DNA from: Phyllobacterium pellucidum
GTDB lineage: Bacteria > Pseudomonadota > Alphaproteobacteria > Rhizobiales > Rhizobiaceae
Length of the DNA stretch: 64,000 bases
Assembly: GCF_013327855.1 (NCBI RefSeq)
Contig: NZ_JABUMX010000002.1
Span: 558,001-622,000 of the forward strand
Direction: 5' to 3'
The stretch's first letter is position 1, and each line of letters opens with the position of its first letter. Below, in pieces: positions 7,880 to 16,314 of the stretch. The position numbers and the translations under genes were made by a program. The notes under the pieces were generated by a model. It saw only the letters and a list, made by a program, of their open reading frames with translations, was not told the origin of the DNA and made no database searches.

Positions 7880-8578
7880 ATGACAAATCGTGACGTTGCC
7901 CTGAAATCCGCGGGGCCCACCATGCGTGGCCAATGTGCCAAACGCCTTTCCATCCTTGACGCCGCTGCCAACGTGTTTTGCCGCGAAGGCTTTTCCGGAG
8001 CGAGTATCGACGAAATTGCCGTCGAGGCCAACGTTTCCCGCCAGACCATCTACAACCACTACCGCGAGAAGGAAACGCTGTTTACCGCCGTCGTCGCCGA
8101 CGTCATGGACCGGGCCAATGCCGCGCTCTTTTCGGTCCTTGCGACCTTTCCCGAGAAAAGTGACAATCTGGAGAACGAACTGACCGGGTTTGCAATACGT
8201 TTGACCCAGAATTGCCTTTGCAATCAGGACGGGCGCTTTTTGCGCAAGCTTGTCCAAAGCGAGGGCGAACGTTATCCGCATCTGTTCGAGGCCTGGCGCC
8301 AGCATGGGCCGGGCAAGATTACCATGGCCCTCGCCGCGCTGTTCGCCCGCCTCAACCACAAAGCTATCCTCGACATCGACGATGTCGATGTCGCCGCGCG
8401 CCAGTTTCTTGCGCTCGTCAACGCCGACCTGCAGATGGTAACGCTGTTCGGAGAAACGCCGAGCCAGGAACAGATGGAGAGCGCGTCGCGCAACGCGGTC
8501 CGCACGTTCCTTCGCGCCTATGCCCCCCAGGGCAACGATTCGAACCGCCCGAGCCCGGCGCTTTCCGTTGTCGGCTGA
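7880..8578 (+). CDS. TetR/AcrR-family transcriptional regulator
   Basis: A 232-aa regulator. The N-terminal helix-turn-helix spans about residues 22-68, with ILDAAANVFCREGFSGASID and the recognition part VSRQTIYNHYREKETLF. The remainder is a helical ligand/dimer domain containing NQDGRFLRKLVQSEGERYP, as in AcrR-like proteins. A second Met at 7922 (MRGQCAKR) could be the true start. It lies head to head with the exporter gene, and the palindromes between them are its likely binding sites. The inducer is probably an exporter substrate. Confidence 0.92.
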   Translation: MTNRDVALKSAGPTMRGQCAKRLSILDAAANVFCREGFSGASIDEIAVEANVSRQTIYNHYREKETLFTAVVADVMDRANAALFSVLATFPEKSDNLENELTGFAIRLTQNCLCNQDGRFLRKLVQSEGERYPHLFEAWRQHGPGKITMALAALFARLNHKAILDIDDVDVAARQFLALVNADLQMVTLFGETPSQEQMESASRNAVRTFLRAYAPQGNDSNRPSPALSVVG

Positions 8579-8610
8579 TCATTATTGGCGCGCCATTTTC
8601 CCTCTCCGCT

Positions 8611-8661
8611 CACTGCGCTTAACGATCCGCCCAGCCCATCACGTTAAATTTAAGCGCAGTG
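8611..8661. repeat. 12-bp perfect inverted repeat upstream of sspB
   Basis: CACTGCGCTTAA (8611-8622) and TTAAGCGCAGTG (8650-8661) are exact complements with a 27-base spacer. The spacer's right end carries another TTAA. The repeat sits 32 bases after the tetR stop and about 100 bases before sspB. It could be a protein-binding site pair or an RNA stem; there is no T tract. Confidence 0.55.
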
Positions 8662-8762
8662 CTGACAAGCGGTCGCAATTCCTTTAGCCATGCGCCATAA
8701 TGGTCGAAATTCGGTCACCCTTTCGCTTGACAGGCAGGGGTGAATCCATGGGATAAGAATGC

Positions 8763-9332
8763 ATGCCACAAGATATGATCCGCTACGATATACTTGCCCA
8801 GGAAGCGCTTCGGGGCGTCATCCGCAAAGTGCTCGGCGAAGTTGCCAAGGCAGGTCTCCCGGGCAATCATCATTTCTTCGTCACCTTCCTGACTGGCGCG
8901 CCCGGCGTGCGAATCTCGACCCGGCTGCACGAGAAATATCCCGAGCAGATGACGATCGTGTTGCAGCATCAGTTCTGGGACATGCAGGTGACCGACACGC
9001 AGTTCGAGGTTGGCCTCTCCTTCGGCGACGTGCCGGAGCGCCTCGTCGTGCCGTTCTCGGCCATTCGCGGCTTTTATGATCCTTCGGTCAATTTCGAACT
9101 CGAATTCGACGTCGAGATTGCCGAAACGGTCGGGGACAATGATCAGGGCGTCACCAGCATCGCGCCTGCCCAGCCCGAAAAGCCCAAGGTCGCAACGCCG
9201 AGCGCCAAGCCGAAGCCGCCCGTCAAGGCAGCGAAGAAGCCTGCAAAGGCAGGCGGTGAAGCTGCTGAGGAAAACGGCGAGAAATCATCGGCTTCCGTCG
9301 TATCGCTGGACTCCTTCCGCAAGAAAAAATAG
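8763..9332 (+). CDS. sspB: SspB, ClpXP adaptor (alphaproteobacterial type)
   Basis: Delivers ssrA-tagged proteins to the ClpXP protease. It has 189 aa: a folded substrate-binding domain at about 1-125, with LGLPG-like start, HHFFVTFLTGAPGVRIS, LQHQFWDMQV and VPFSAIRGFYDPSVNFELEF. A long Pro/Lys/Ala-rich flexible linker follows. The end is ASVVSLDSFRKKK, a short conserved tail likely to be the ClpX-binding motif. The tmRNA gene that makes the tags is about 4 kb upstream. ATG at 8763 is used; MIRYD at 8775 is an alternative. The next two genes follow at once, so the three form an operon. Confidence 0.93.
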   Translation: MPQDMIRYDILAQEALRGVIRKVLGEVAKAGLPGNHHFFVTFLTGAPGVRISTRLHEKYPEQMTIVLQHQFWDMQVTDTQFEVGLSFGDVPERLVVPFSAIRGFYDPSVNFELEFDVEIAETVGDNDQGVTSIAPAQPEKPKVATPSAKPKPPVKAAKKPAKAGGEAAEENGEKSSASVVSLDSFRKKK

Positions 9333-9334
9333 CT

Positions 9335-9553
9335 GTGGGCGAGATCGTCAACCTTCGCCTGGTCAAGAAGCGCAGGGCCAAGGACGCAAAGGACAAGCAC
9401 GCCGCCGAGAACCGCATCCGGTACGGTCGCACCAAGGTTGAAAAGCAATTCGAGCGCGATGAGACCAACAAGGCCGCGCGCTTTCTCGACGTCAATAGGC
9501 TGGAAAAGCCCGACGCCGCCGACCCGGCTGACGTGCCTACGGACAAGACGTGA
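9335..9553 (+). CDS. DUF4169 family protein
   Basis: A 72-aa, highly charged protein with a GTG start two bases after the sspB stop. MGEIVNLRLVKKRRAKDAKD is followed by a Lys/Arg/Glu-rich helix, the pattern of DUF4169, whose function is unknown. There is no membrane segment. Its TGA overlaps the GTG of the next gene (GTGA), so the two are translationally coupled. Its place behind an adaptor for proteolysis is suggestive but proves nothing. Confidence 0.82.
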   Translation: MGEIVNLRLVKKRRAKDAKDKHAAENRIRYGRTKVEKQFERDETNKAARFLDVNRLEKPDAADPADVPTDKT

Positions 9554-9780
9554 GCGCCGTCCGCAAGCGCTCGGTTTCCATTCATGGCCACCGCACGAGC
9601 TTTTCGCTCGAAGACGCTTTCTACGACCTTCTGCTCGACATCGCCAAAGCCCGCAATCTGACCATCGCCGGCCTCATTGCCGAAGTGGATGAGACCCGCG
9701 ACCGCAATTCCAATCTTTCGTCGGCGTTAAGGCTTCATGTTCTCGGTTGGGTGAGAAACGCCGGCAACAATCGTCCGTAA
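9550..9780 (+). CDS. Small ribbon-helix-helix domain protein
   Basis: A 76-aa protein with a GTG start overlapping the previous stop. KRSVSIHGHRTSFSLEDAFYDLLLDIA followed by LTIAGLIAEVDETR matches the RHH_4 type of ribbon-helix-helix domain. The beta strand is RSVSIHGHRTSFSLE, with two helices after it. Such proteins may bind DNA, but no target is visible. It is the last gene of the sspB group and is followed by a 101-base gap. Confidence 0.82.
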   Translation: MSAVRKRSVSIHGHRTSFSLEDAFYDLLLDIAKARNLTIAGLIAEVDETRDRNSNLSSALRLHVLGWVRNAGNNRP

Positions 9781-9881
9781 ATAGCTGTTGCGACTCTGCA
9801 AAAAAATATAGGCGCGGTGTCGGCCCGGCCCATGCTCGTTCGTCCTCGGAGCGGTTGAATTCAAATCGAAAGGAAGGATAG

Positions 9882-10367
9882 ATGCCAGCCAACCAGAAGA
9901 TTACGCCATGCCTTTGGTTCGACGGAAATGCTGAGGACGCGATTGAGTTCTATTTGTCGGTTTTCAAGGATTCGAAGGTTCTTGAAATTACCCACTGGGG
10001 CAAGAGCGACCCAGAAAAGGAAGGCAAGGTCTTGATCGCCAAGTTCCAGTTGGCAGGCGAGGAATATCTCGCCCTTAATGGCGGCCCGCAGTTCAGATTC
10101 ACCGAGGCTGTCTCACTCACCGTCGACTGCGCCAACCAGGAAGAAATCGATTACTACTGGGAAAAACTGACAGCCGATGGCGGCGAACCCGGACCATGCG
10201 GCTGGCTAAAGGACAAGTTTGGCCTGTCATGGCAGATCGTTCCATCGCTGATCATGGAAATGCTGCAGGACAAGGACGTGGACCGGTCGACGCGCGTCAT
10301 GAATGCATTGATGGATATGCACAAGCTTGAAATCGCCGAGCTGCAACGGGCCTATGACGCCGGATAG
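9882..10367 (+). CDS. VOC-family (PhnB-like glyoxalase fold) protein
   Basis: A 161-aa protein of the vicinal-oxygen-chelate fold. TPCLWFDGNAEDAIEFYLSVF opens the domain and GEEYLALNGGPQFRFTEAVSL is a second block. CGWLKDKFGLSWQIVPS is the hallmark of the PhnB/3-demethylubiquinone-like group. The C-terminal tail is MNALMDMHKLEIAELQRAY. Its enzymatic activity, if any, is unknown. AAGGAAGGA sits just before the ATG. It is monocistronic and convergent with the AsmA gene. Confidence 0.9.
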   Translation: MPANQKITPCLWFDGNAEDAIEFYLSVFKDSKVLEITHWGKSDPEKEGKVLIAKFQLAGEEYLALNGGPQFRFTEAVSLTVDCANQEEIDYYWEKLTADGGEPGPCGWLKDKFGLSWQIVPSLIMEMLQDKDVDRSTRVMNALMDMHKLEIAELQRAYDAG

Positions 10368-10397
10368 GCAGCGCTCATCGACGGAATTCTCCCCGAC

Positions 10398-13300
10398 CTA
10401 AAATTTTGGTTCGAGCGTCTTCAAAAACTCGTCGACGGACTGCTTGTTTATCGTACCCGATCCCTGTGACGGGGCCACAGCTGCGCCGCCCTGCCCTTGC
10501 GCGGGCGGCGTTTGGCCCTGTTCAAGGGCCTTCTGGGCCGCAGCTTCGTCCGCAGCTCTCTTTGCTGCAGCCGCCCGCTCCTCGGCGGCGCGTTTTTCCG
10601 CCTCGGCGCGTTCAGCCGCTTCCTTTGCCTCTTGTTCAGCCTTCAACCGCGCCTCTTCGGCAAGACGCTGCCTTTCGTCCGCACGCGCCTGGAAGAGTTG
10701 AGCCTCGCGGCGCAGCCGCTGCTTTTCGACAAGCGCCGCCTGCATGGCGTCGACCCGCTGTTGCTCGCGCTCAAGCGCCCGCTGCGTCAGAAATTGCTCC
10801 AATGGCTGCTGGTTGAGCGTCACCTTCGGTGCTGCCCAAGGTCCATAGAGGCTGAACTCGACGACGGGATCGGCCCCGGCCACGATCGACTTTCCGGGAT
10901 CGAAAACGAAACGTCCCTGCGACGCGACGGTGAGATCCGGAAAGTTGACCCTAAGATCGGCGCCAAGCGTCGCTCCCTCGCTCGCCAACTGGAACGTCGA
11001 CGTGCGCGCCATGCCGCCGGCGATGGTGAAGGCGAACTCGGCAGCGCCCGCCTTGAACTCGCCAGTGTTGAGATATTTGCCGATCGTGGCGTCGATCATT
11101 GCCGGGGTAACCGGCCCGTCGGCCGCATCCGTATCCGTCACAATCGGCGTCAATGCCGCTGGATTGAGAGCATTGATCGCAAGATCGGCGACAGAAATGA
11201 CACCGGAACCCGCCACCGATTGCATCATCTCGGCCACTGACGTGCCGGTTGCATTGACCGATGCCGAAATTTTTGTCTTGCCGCGAAGCGGCACGAAGGG
11301 GATTACGTCCTCATCGGGCTTGTAAAGCGTATCGAGCGCCGTACCGTCCAGGGTGAACTGACCTGTTGCCAGTCCCGTTCCGCTGGTATTGCGCAGTTCG
11401 AACATGCCGTTGAAATTGCCGCCGAGAATATCCCCCTTCGCGTCATCGAAGCGTAGCGATCCGTCTTTCAGCGCCGTGTTTGCCTGAAATTTGCCGATCG
11501 TCCCGAGGAAACCGGCATCCGCCTCGTTTGCATTAAGCTTCAGCTTGACATTCAGGGGAAATAGCTGTGTGCCCGAAAACGTCGTCGTCGGCCATGGCCC
11601 GAGTGCCTCCGCTTGGAGCGCGCTGGTCCCGAGCATGAAGTCACCGAGAGTCGCAAGATCGAGATGCGCCAAATTCAAATCGCCTTGAACGTCGGGGACC
11701 TGGTTGGCGATTTCTATTCCGAGCCGTCCGCCGACCTTGGTACCGCTCACCTGGCCCGCAAGATCGGGAAGGTTAAGCCTGCCCTTGCCCAGTTGAAAGC
11801 TGCTGGCAAGATCCACGGGCATGCCATCGCCAAAGCCTGGAAGCGTGTAGCCTGCCGTCGCGATATAGGGTTCGAGGTCCGCTGCCTTGATCGAGGCCCT
11901 ACCTTCGCCACTGAGAATATCGCCGATATTGCGAAACACGCCATCGACGAGCGCCTGTCCGTCCGATGCTTTAAGCGAAAGTTGCGTCTGCAGCCCGTCC
12001 TTCTCGTTGCCCTTCAAGGCAAGATCCGCTTCAAGCCCGCCAGCAAGCCCAAGAGGCAGCGCCGGCAGGCCGATGAACGCCATCAGGGCTTCCGCCTGTT
12101 CGCTGCGCGAATCCATGGTGAGTTCGAGGCTTCGCAAACCCTCGCTGTTCTTCGAGGTCGTACCTGAAAGCGTGACGTCCATCCCGCCGGTCTTGCCGGC
12201 CGCGCTTAAGGAGAACTCGTTGGCACCGCTTTTTCCCTGCAGGCTATTGGCGAGAACGTTAAGCTTGGTTTCCTCGAAAAGGCCGGGATAGCTTACCGCA
12301 TGCTGGCTGAGCGACGTTATGAATGGGAAGTCGGGAAACCTTCGCGCCATAGCCGTCACGAAGGGAGCAAGGTTGTCGGAAAGCACGGTCGAATCGATTG
12401 AGCCGGATGGTTCCGCCTTGAAGGGTTCGAGCTTGCCGGTTGCGGTAATGGTTGCCCCGGCGACATTGCCGATCGTCAGGCGATCAATATCGAAGACGCC
12501 GTCGCGCAGGCGGAATGAGGTGTCGAGCGTTTCTGCGACAAGGCCGCCATGGGTGACGGGTCCAGCTTTGAGATGCACATCGAGGTCCTGTCCGCGCAAT
12601 TGCGGTGAGCCATCGTCCGAAGGCTGGTTATTATTGCCGAAGATGGCGGCGAATGCTTCAAGCGCATCCGCGTCAAGCGCGCCGCCCTCGAGCACCAATT
12701 GCGTCAGCGGCAGGGATTCGCCCTTGGCGCTTCGCAGAAGCGAACCCTTCAGCGAGGCCCCGCCAAGGGCAACCTCGAGATTGTCGATCTTCTGCAGGTC
12801 ATCGCGCAGGCTTACATCGCCGGAAAAGCCCGCGCCAGGCAGACGCCGGATGGCTTCGTCGACCGAATTGGTCAGCCATGCTGCGAGCCCGGAGGGCTGC
12901 CGAGAAGCGACGAGCAACCGGCCGTCGAAGCCGAAATCATCGCCGACCCTTAAGGTACCCTTTGCCTCGAATTGCGTGCGTCCCGGCAGTTCGGCCCGCA
13001 ACTGGTTGATCGTCCAGCCGGCTGCGGATGGCGCAGCGTCGATGGTGACGGAGCGGATGGTCGTATCGCCCGCAACGATCGCGGGCAGTTTGAGGTCGAT
13101 CCTGCCCGGCACTGTTGGAATTGGCAGCTGGTCCATGAGGCGGCGGAACACCGCCAGACGCTCGGCCGCCGTTATCGGGGTCGGCGTTGCGCCTTTCGCC
13201 GGCTGAGCCTGCTCCGCGAAGGTGACCTGCTGGCCATCTGCCGTCACTTCGAAGTGGGGGGTCTTGCCATAATCGAACAGGGCGGTGCCATTGACCACAT

Positions 13301-14141
13301 AAGGATCGTCCACGGGCCCCTGCTCCATGCGGAACTCGGGGATTGTCACCTTGGCGTGGTCGGCCTCGAAGCGGCCTGTCACCCGCAGGCTGGACAATAG
13401 CGGCTTTGCTTTTTTCTGCTCGACTTTGGCGCCCGTAGCCGCAGCGACTTCATCGGCCGAGCGGATGGCGATACTGCCGGTATATTTGAGGCCGCTGTTC
13501 TGAAGCGAAACGAGACCGTCGGTTTCGAACGAGGCCGGAACATTGTCAGGAGTGAAGCGGGTGCGCAGGTTCATCGTACCATCCGGTTTGACCGCGCCTG
13601 TCGATGCAGTAACGGCGGTCTTCTTGCCGTTGAAGAACAGCGTGCCATCGAAGCTCCAGGGTCCGGACAGATCGTTCGCTGCAAGCGTGGCATCCAGATT
13701 GGTAACCGTACGCGTGGTTCCCGTCGAAGCATCGCGGATGATGATCGATCCGTCCGTGATGCGCATGTCTTCAAGCCGTACCTGCGCGGAATGAAACGGC
13801 GTACGCGGACGGATCGCCCAGTCGAACGCCCCGTCCTTGTCGATCCGAACGGTGGCCCGCGGATTCTCGATGCGCATGTCGAAAATCAGGATTTCGCCGC
13901 GTATAAAGGGCGCAAGCTCGGCATCCATTGAGAACTTGTCGATCGTCATGACGGGCTCGGTGCCGGGATCGCCGACCCGCACATCGGAGAATGTTACCGA
14001 AGGAAACGGCAGGAGACGCGCGCTCGCGCTGCCCGCAACCGTAACGGGCCGGCCCAGAAGCGCCGACGCCTCCCGCTCGAACGACGAACGATAACCGGCC
14101 CAGTCGACGAAATAAGGCACGATCAGTGCTGCAGTCAGCAC
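10398..14141 (-). CDS. Large AsmA-family outer-membrane-assembly/lipid-transport protein
   Basis: A 1247-aa inner-membrane-anchored, mostly periplasmic protein of the AsmA type. The group is linked to outer-membrane biogenesis and bridge-like lipid transport. The N-terminus is the AsmA start: a membrane helix, then PYFVDWAGYRSSFEREASALLGRPVTVAG. A long run of beta-rich repeats follows, and the last 130 residues form a charged Ala/Glu/Arg coiled coil ending in a short Gly/Pro tail. The start given (GTG 14141) cuts the membrane helix short. The frame stays open to a stop at 14202, and a CTG at 14183 preceded by GGAG would add 14 residues that complete the helix; I think that is the real start. 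Confidence 0.9.
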   Translation of the reverse strand: MLTAALIVPYFVDWAGYRSSFEREASALLGRPVTVAGSASARLLPFPSVTFSDVRVGDPGTEPVMTIDKFSMDAELAPFIRGEILIFDMRIENPRATVRIDKDGAFDWAIRPRTPFHSAQVRLEDMRITDGSIIIRDASTGTTRTVTNLDATLAANDLSGPWSFDGTLFFNGKKTAVTASTGAVKPDGTMNLRTRFTPDNVPASFETDGLVSLQNSGLKYTGSIAIRSADEVAAATGAKVEQKKAKPLLSSLRVTGRFEADHAKVTIPEFRMEQGPVDDPYVVNGTALFDYGKTPHFEVTADGQQVTFAEQAQPAKGATPTPITAAERLAVFRRLMDQLPIPTVPGRIDLKLPAIVAGDTTIRSVTIDAAPSAAGWTINQLRAELPGRTQFEAKGTLRVGDDFGFDGRLLVASRQPSGLAAWLTNSVDEAIRRLPGAGFSGDVSLRDDLQKIDNLEVALGGASLKGSLLRSAKGESLPLTQLVLEGGALDADALEAFAAIFGNNNQPSDDGSPQLRGQDLDVHLKAGPVTHGGLVAETLDTSFRLRDGVFDIDRLTIGNVAGATITATGKLEPFKAEPSGSIDSTVLSDNLAPFVTAMARRFPDFPFITSLSQHAVSYPGLFEETKLNVLANSLQGKSGANEFSLSAAGKTGGMDVTLSGTTSKNSEGLRSLELTMDSRSEQAEALMAFIGLPALPLGLAGGLEADLALKGNEKDGLQTQLSLKASDGQALVDGVFRNIGDILSGEGRASIKAADLEPYIATAGYTLPGFGDGMPVDLASSFQLGKGRLNLPDLAGQVSGTKVGGRLGIEIANQVPDVQGDLNLAHLDLATLGDFMLGTSALQAEALGPWPTTTFSGTQLFPLNVKLKLNANEADAGFLGTIGKFQANTALKDGSLRFDDAKGDILGGNFNGMFELRNTSGTGLATGQFTLDGTALDTLYKPDEDVIPFVPLRGKTKISASVNATGTSVAEMMQSVAGSGVISVADLAINALNPAALTPIVTDTDAADGPVTPAMIDATIGKYLNTGEFKAGAAEFAFTIAGGMARTSTFQLASEGATLGADLRVNFPDLTVASQGRFVFDPGKSIVAGADPVVEFSLYGPWAAPKVTLNQQPLEQFLTQRALEREQQRVDAMQAALVEKQRLRREAQLFQARADERQRLAEEARLKAEQEAKEAAERAEAEKRAAEERAAAAKRAADEAAAQKALEQGQTPPAQGQGGAAVAPSQGSGTINKQSVDEFLKTLEPKF

Positions 14142-14224
14142 CAGGACGAGGAGTCCACCAATGAAAACAAAAAGGCGTGCCAGGTTCCTGCTCCGATCAC
14201 TCTATCTTGGGCGCTATAGCAGAA

Positions 14225-14268
14225 GATTGCGCACGCGGGCGTGACGAGCGCCTCGCTCGCACGCAATC
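14225..14268. repeat. Structured inverted repeat between FAD oxidase and AsmA genes
   Basis: GATTGCG (14225-14231) pairs with CGCAATC (14262-14268). The interior holds GAGCG-CCT-CGCTC (14246-14258) and CACGC/GCGTG (14232-14243), so a three-armed fold is possible. It lies between the FAD oxidase stop and the AsmA start, on either strand. It may act as a terminator; no T tract is seen. Confidence 0.4.
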
Positions 14269-14307
14269 CTCAGAAAAAGGTTCAGCGCCCCGAATCAACT
14301 TGCAAGC

Positions 14308-15717
14308 TCAAAGCCGTAAGATCTTGCCGGGATTCATGATATTGCCCGGATCGATGGCGCGCTTAATCGTTTCCATGACATCGACCGCACCGCCAAGCTC
14401 GGCTCTCAGGAACTTGATCTTGCCCTGCCCTATGCCGTGCTCGCCGGTGCAGGTACCATCCATTGCGATGGCCCGCAAATTGAGGCGCTCGACGAAGGCT
14501 TCGACCTTTTGTATCTCCTCGGGGTTCTTTTCATCGAACAGCACGAGCACATGGAAGTTGCCGTCTCCCGCATGGCCGACGATCGGCGCGATGAGGCCGC
14601 TGCTCTCGATATCGGTTTCCGTCTCCACAATGCATTCCGCCAATCGCGAGATCGGCACGCAGACATCCGTTGACAGCGACTGCTTGCCCGGAGCGAGCGT
14701 CATGCAGGCAAAGTACGAGTTGTGCCGCGCCGACCAGAGTTTCTCCCGCTCCTCAACATTGGCGGTCCATTTGAATGCGCCGCCGCCATTGGCCGCAGCG
14801 ATTTCGCCGAAGAGCTCCGCCTGTTCCGCCACCCCGGTTTCACTGCCGTGAAACTCCAGGAACAGGTAGGGCGCCGGTTCGTAGTCGAGCTTTGAATAGG
14901 CGATCATTGCCTGCATTTCGAGCTGGTTGACGAGTTCGATACGCGCCACGGGAATGCCCATCTGGATGGTTTCGATCACCGTGTTGCAGGCGCTCTCGAG
15001 ATCGGGAAACGCACAGATACCGCCAGAAATCGCCTGCGGAATGCCGTAGAGCTTGAGCGTCAGTTCGACAATGATGCCGAGCGTGCCTTCGGAACCTATG
15101 AGAAGCCGCGTCAGGTCATAGCCCGCGGATGTCTTCTTCACCCGTTTCGACGTGGTGATGAGACGACCGTCGGGCATCACGGCTTTCACAGCCAGAACGT
15201 TCTCGCGCATTGTGCCGTAGCGCACTGCATTCGTTCCCGAGGCGCGCGTCGCCGCCATTCCGCCGAGGCTCGCATTGGCGCCGGGATCGATCGGGAAGAA
15301 CAGCCCGGTATCGCGCAGATATTCGTTAAGCTCCTTGCGCGTAACCCCAGGTTCGACAACGACATTCAGGTCTTCGCTATAGACTTTCAGAATGCGGTTC
15401 ATGCGCGACAGATCGATCGATATGCCGCCGGCCGGCGCGTTCACATGGCCTTCGAGGGAAGTGCCTGTTCCAAACGCGATGACCGGTACCTGCCACTCTC
15501 CGCAAAGGCGCACGACCTCCTGCACGTCCTCGACGGATTCGGCGAAAACGACGAGATCGGGAGCCTGGTTCGGAACGTAGCTCGTGGTGTGGGCATGCTG
15601 TTCGCGAATGGATTTGCCGGTTTGGGCATTATCGCCGAAGCGCTTCTTGAGAATCGATACGACAGTTGCAATTCCGTTCTCGTTGCGCAGCAATGCCTCT
15701 GCGTCTGCCAGTGCCAT
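14308..15717 (-). CDS. FAD-linked oxidase, GlcD/D-lactate dehydrogenase type
   Basis: A 469-aa flavoprotein of the 2-hydroxyacid dehydrogenase group (D-lactate dehydrogenase cytochrome, glycolate oxidase GlcD). The PCMH FAD-binding domain includes VIAFGTGTSLEGHVNAPAGG, DPGANASLGGMAATRASGTN and LLIGSEGTLGI. The C-terminal substrate domain has IVGHAGDGNFHVLVLFD and GTCTGEHGIGQGK, the histidine-bearing motifs of the active site. The ATG at 15717 is preferred over 15741, as GGAG lies six bases before it. The substrate is probably D-lactate or a related D-2-hydroxyacid. It appears monocistronic. Confidence 0.9.
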   Translation of the reverse strand: MALADAEALLRNENGIATVVSILKKRFGDNAQTGKSIREQHAHTTSYVPNQAPDLVVFAESVEDVQEVVRLCGEWQVPVIAFGTGTSLEGHVNAPAGGISIDLSRMNRILKVYSEDLNVVVEPGVTRKELNEYLRDTGLFFPIDPGANASLGGMAATRASGTNAVRYGTMRENVLAVKAVMPDGRLITTSKRVKKTSAGYDLTRLLIGSEGTLGIIVELTLKLYGIPQAISGGICAFPDLESACNTVIETIQMGIPVARIELVNQLEMQAMIAYSKLDYEPAPYLFLEFHGSETGVAEQAELFGEIAAANGGGAFKWTANVEEREKLWSARHNSYFACMTLAPGKQSLSTDVCVPISRLAECIVETETDIESSGLIAPIVGHAGDGNFHVLVLFDEKNPEEIQKVEAFVERLNLRAIAMDGTCTGEHGIGQGKIKFLRAELGGAVDVMETIKRAIDPGNIMNPGKILRL

Positions 15718-15940
15718 TTCAGTCTCCACCCTTCCGCGCATCGTTTACGGCCGAAACGGCCACAAGCTCATGCATGCGCGTTCGCACACTCTTTTTGACC
15801 ACCACCCGCGCACAAGCGAGGGCTGGGCACAACAATCGAGGATTCATCGATTATCACCGCATTTTCGGGGAATGCACGTGACTTGTCCAGTTGTAACTCA
15901 GTGTGAAAGTTGCCGGCCCAGCGCGTCGCAACGCCGCGCG

Positions 15941-16306
15941 TCAGTCTTCTTCGTCGTCATCGTCGTCCGGATGCCAATCGGTCACCGCGACGAAGCGTTC
16001 CTGCTGGCCGGTCTTCTCGAAGACACTGCCGACCGGAGCGTCCAGCAAGGGAATAATGCTCGGATCGTAATTGGCGATCGTATTGACGTCAAAGATGCCG
16101 CTGTTCTCCGGATCTTCCATGTAGTCGTCGCTCTCAAAGCCGGAAAGGAAGCGCCAGCCACTGTCGAACTCGTTGTCGGGGTCTTCGCGGTACATGAAAC
16201 GCACCGGAAAACCATCGATCGTTATCGTGTCCGTAGCGATGCAGCCACCATAATTGCGAATCAATGGCCGTATCTGGTCTTCACTGAGTCGATAGCTCTT
16301 TTCCAT
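15941..16306 (-). CDS. DUF2185 (Imm33-like) protein
   Basis: A 121-aa acidic protein. GWRFLSGFESDDYMEDPENS and FDVNTIANYDPSIIPLLD are the hallmark blocks of DUF2185, a family that includes predicted immunity proteins of polymorphic toxin systems. The protein ends in a run of Asp/Glu. The ATG at 16306 is used; the two extra upstream residues need a TTG. It begins 8 bases after the stop of a secreted protein of unknown function, on the same strand, so the pair is probably co-transcribed. No toxin domain is recognisable next to it. The immunity role is inference from the family name only. Confidence 0.82.
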   Translation of the reverse strand: MEKSYRLSEDQIRPLIRNYGGCIATDTITIDGFPVRFMYREDPDNEFDSGWRFLSGFESDDYMEDPENSGIFDVNTIANYDPSIIPLLDAPVGSVFEKTGQQERFVAVTDWHPDDDDDEED

Positions 16307-16314
16307 GGCCAATT

